From: Nissolia schottii | Taxonomy: Eukaryota; Streptophyta; Magnoliopsida; Fabales; Fabaceae | Direction of reading: 5' to 3' | DNA length: 64,000 bases | Assembly: GCA_003254905.1 (NCBI GenBank) | Contig: QANU01064559.1 | Span: forward strand, 1,377,365 to 1,441,364 | Shown here: piece after piece, positions 62,050 through 64,000 of the stretch | Layout of the letters: each line of letters opens with the position of its first letter | Position numbering within the stretch: position 1 is the first letter of the stretch | The notes under the pieces: model-generated | The model's input: only the letters and a program-made list of their open reading frames with translations | What the model was told of the DNA's origin: nothing | Databases searched by the model: none | Program-made: the position numbers and the translations under genes

Positions 62050-62630
62050 GAGATTGTTCGCGAGTAACTCGTATAGGGAACGAAGTTACCTGAACATGAG
62101 TAAAGGGTAAGGAAGGCGCTTAGACGGAAGCTCGGAGGCTTGGACAAAGGCTCCTGGAGAGCGGGCGTCGGCGGGATGTACCTACAAAGGCACTTCAACG
62201 CTCAAATAAGCACAAGTAGGTGAATTCTCTAGGAAGGGAATGAGTGATACCTAGTGACCTGAGGAGGTCGTGTGCTTTTATAGATGAACTTGGAATGCTA
62301 AGATAGAGATAAAGCGAGAGGAGTTCGCCTAACCGCTCCCCAGCTTATCTTTTCCCGCTTATCTAGGAGTTAGTTGCGAATCGGGGAGGAAAAGTCGTCG
62401 CTACCTCCTTTTAGCATTGTTGGGCCGAACCGGGTCTGGAGTGTTGGGCTTAGACCTTCTCCTCCTCTAAGCGTTGTGAGGCTTTCTCTCTTTGGGCCGG
62501 CGTGACCAGACGATGAGAGTTTCTTCTACCCCTTAGTGAGTTGAGGCATTTCGGACCTTTTAGGGAATGTGAGTTTCTCTCCTTCCTTAGAGAGTTAGAA
62601 CTCCTCGAACCCATAACAAAGATTAACTTA
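62050..62630. other. GC-richer foreign insert
   Basis: About 580 bp of clearly different base composition interrupts the duplicated MAPKKK/F-box block. The minus strand has a TATAAAAG box (about 62277-62284) and GGCCCAA phrases, so it could be a small LTR or LTR fragment read on the minus strand. No coding is seen and the family was not recognised. Confidence 0.4.
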
Positions 62631-62853
62631 GATATGTCAATAATTATTTTTGTACATAATAAGATCCTAATTCACCAGGTCTATATTAGAAATTCTTATG
62701 AATGTATTAGATGATAACCTAAACAATAAGTTGCAAATTAAGGAAAATAAAGAAAGAGAAAAAGATAAATGTACATCATATAATACCCTTCAAATAAAGA
62801 ATTGAACTAGAATTCCGCAAATCAAAAGTGTTACAACTATCTAAAATTACATT

Positions 62854-63924
62854 TCAAACCCAAACCAAGCTTTCTACATAATCATAAGGATTGCTGAGCA
62901 CATAGTTCGTCCGAGCCTCATGAGTAGCAAGGATCTTGTTCTCTACACCATTAGAAATGCATATAAGAGATTTTTCTTCTGATTCTTCAGTTATGATAAG
63001 AACTTCATCTCTCCAGACACCCAGCAGATATTGCGACTTGTCGGGTGAAAACGGTGTCACAGAATATAGCATATTCCAGCAGTCCCCGACCTTACCATGG
63101 ACCCACAAATCGACAATATTTTGGTCAGGGATAACAAGCAAAGCAATTGAATCCTTATATGGCGCAAGTATAGTCACATCCTCAGGAGGTAAAGTTGGCA
63201 TGTTGATCTTTTCAAATGTTTCTGCACCCAAATCGAAGCAAATGATCCATTCCCCCATTTTCTCGAGTCCCAATTCTGTTACTATCCCATAGCAAGACCC
63301 ATTTGTTGCGACTAACTTGTCGATGTAACAAGAGAAAGAGAAAGCAAATGCATCACGCATGCACAAACCCCATGTGCCGGTTTTTAAAGAGTACACCTCA
63401 ACTCCTTTGGTTAGCTCACCGTGAACCAGCACAACCTTGTAATCATTCGCAACTGAAGTGAAACCAAAGCTAAAACATGTCCTTGATGTCACGCCAGATC
63501 TCGGCTTTGGAAGGCGTTTAACAAGCCTGGTCGCTGGGTTCCATATGAGAATGAGCTCCCTCACTGTAAGACACAGCAAGCCATTGGAAGAACCCTCAAT
63601 TCGAACATCATGGTCCACAATGGGAAGTTGTTCGACAATCAGGTGCGTGGTTTTTGTAGGACCGCCACGTGGGGTTAGACTCGGCAGAAAATTTAATGTG
63701 GTGCATGTTCTCGTGTGGATGTCACCACTGCCGTAACCGCAACCGCTCATATGGTTGCAGTGCAGGAAGAGAGAAGGAGATTGGATGTTGAGATTTGAGT
63801 GCTCAAGAATGAAGTTTGGCGACCGGAAGAGATTGCTGCAGCATTTGGAGACGGCACTGAATCGGACAAGAGATTTTACCGGCAGCCTAATGAAAATGTC
63901 TTGGATCATGTCTTGTGTTAGCAT
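62854..63924 (-). CDS. F-box protein with F-box-associated (FBA) domain
   Basis: This single minus-strand frame has 356 aa from the first Met in view. The F-box occupies about 1-42 (IQDIFIRLPVKSLVRFSAVSK, then SPNFILEH). The FBA/kelch-like region follows: GSSNGLLCL at about 110, IWNPATRLVKRLP, FGFTSVANDYKVVLV, VEVYSLKTGTWG and further beta-rich repeats to the end. Such proteins are substrate receptors of SCF ubiquitin ligases, binding ASK/SKP1 through the F-box; the target is unknown. The frame stays open upstream of this Met to the end of the window (acidic stretch KEKEDEIELHEIHPPKK), so the true start may lie beyond 64000 and the model may be 5'-partial. A truncated relative lies at 57170-57862. 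Confidence 0.9.
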   Translation of the reverse strand: MLTQDMIQDIFIRLPVKSLVRFSAVSKCCSNLFRSPNFILEHSNLNIQSPSLFLHCNHMSGCGYGSGDIHTRTCTTLNFLPSLTPRGGPTKTTHLIVEQLPIVDHDVRIEGSSNGLLCLTVRELILIWNPATRLVKRLPKPRSGVTSRTCFSFGFTSVANDYKVVLVHGELTKGVEVYSLKTGTWGLCMRDAFAFSFSCYIDKLVATNGSCYGIVTELGLEKMGEWIICFDLGAETFEKINMPTLPPEDVTILAPYKDSIALLVIPDQNIVDLWVHGKVGDCWNMLYSVTPFSPDKSQYLLGVWRDEVLIITEESEEKSLICISNGVENKILATHEARTNYVLSNPYDYVESLVWV

Positions 63925-64000
63925 CCCGTGGATTTCTATTTCGACCTTCTTTGGTGGGTGTATCTCATGAAGTTCGATTTCATCTTCCTTTTCTTTGCAT

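Overview
This is a plant nuclear genomic window. It is AT-rich, with intron-rich genes, GT-AG splice sites, MITEs inside introns, long gene-poor stretches and plant-specific protein families. The proteins and repeat types fit a dicot, most probably a papilionoid legume. That placement is inference; I cannot name the species from the sequence alone. One undetermined base (n) lies at 37088. Exon models below were read by hand from splice sites and reading phase, and every multi-exon model closes in frame.

Layout. 1-4160: decayed Mutator-like (MULE) transposase on +, facing an apparently intact two-exon GRF zinc-finger gene on -, followed by MULE-type terminal sequence. 4442-7020 (+): three-exon secreted/ER protein resembling TUNICAMYCIN INDUCED 1. 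8842-11018 (-): five-exon ribosomal protein eL19 gene. 11.2-21.5 kb: gene-free, with a SINE-like unit, a TTA-flanked MITE, a perfect double G-box palindrome and a hAT-like element carrying a second hAT MITE. 21619-26309 (+): 14-exon nucleobase-ascorbate transporter gene, then a degenerate tandem array. 31455-35506 and 37298-41958 (both -): two intact tandem ADR1-type helper NLR genes (RPW8-NB-ARC-LRR, 822 and 832 aa) with identical six-exon structure. 42.6-45 kb: LINE fragment and simple repeats. 46064-48674 (-): OSB-family organellar ssDNA-binding protein gene. 50211-50405: chloroplast 23S rRNA fragment in the nuclear DNA. 51331-57109 (+): 12-exon MAPKKK3/5-type kinase gene with nested MITEs in an intron. 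57.2-62.6 kb: F-box pseudogene, a gypsy-like LTR remnant and a broken copia element. 62854-63924 (-): F-box gene whose frame stays open to the window edge.

Functional themes. The middle of the window holds two helper NLRs, and an immune-type MAPKKK lies about 10 kb beyond them. Both classes act in plant defence signalling; any functional link from this proximity is speculation. The last exon of the MAPKKK gene and the F-box gene behind it occur twice in reciprocally decayed form (about 57.0-57.9 kb and 62.0-63.7 kb), which suggests a tandem duplication split by retroelements. Introns of nearly every gene carry MITEs of several families. The best candidates for something new are the convergent MULE/GRF pair, the MULE-end ACGT elements upstream of the TIN1-like gene, the stop-free intron of the second ADR1 gene, and the orphan double G-box palindrome.
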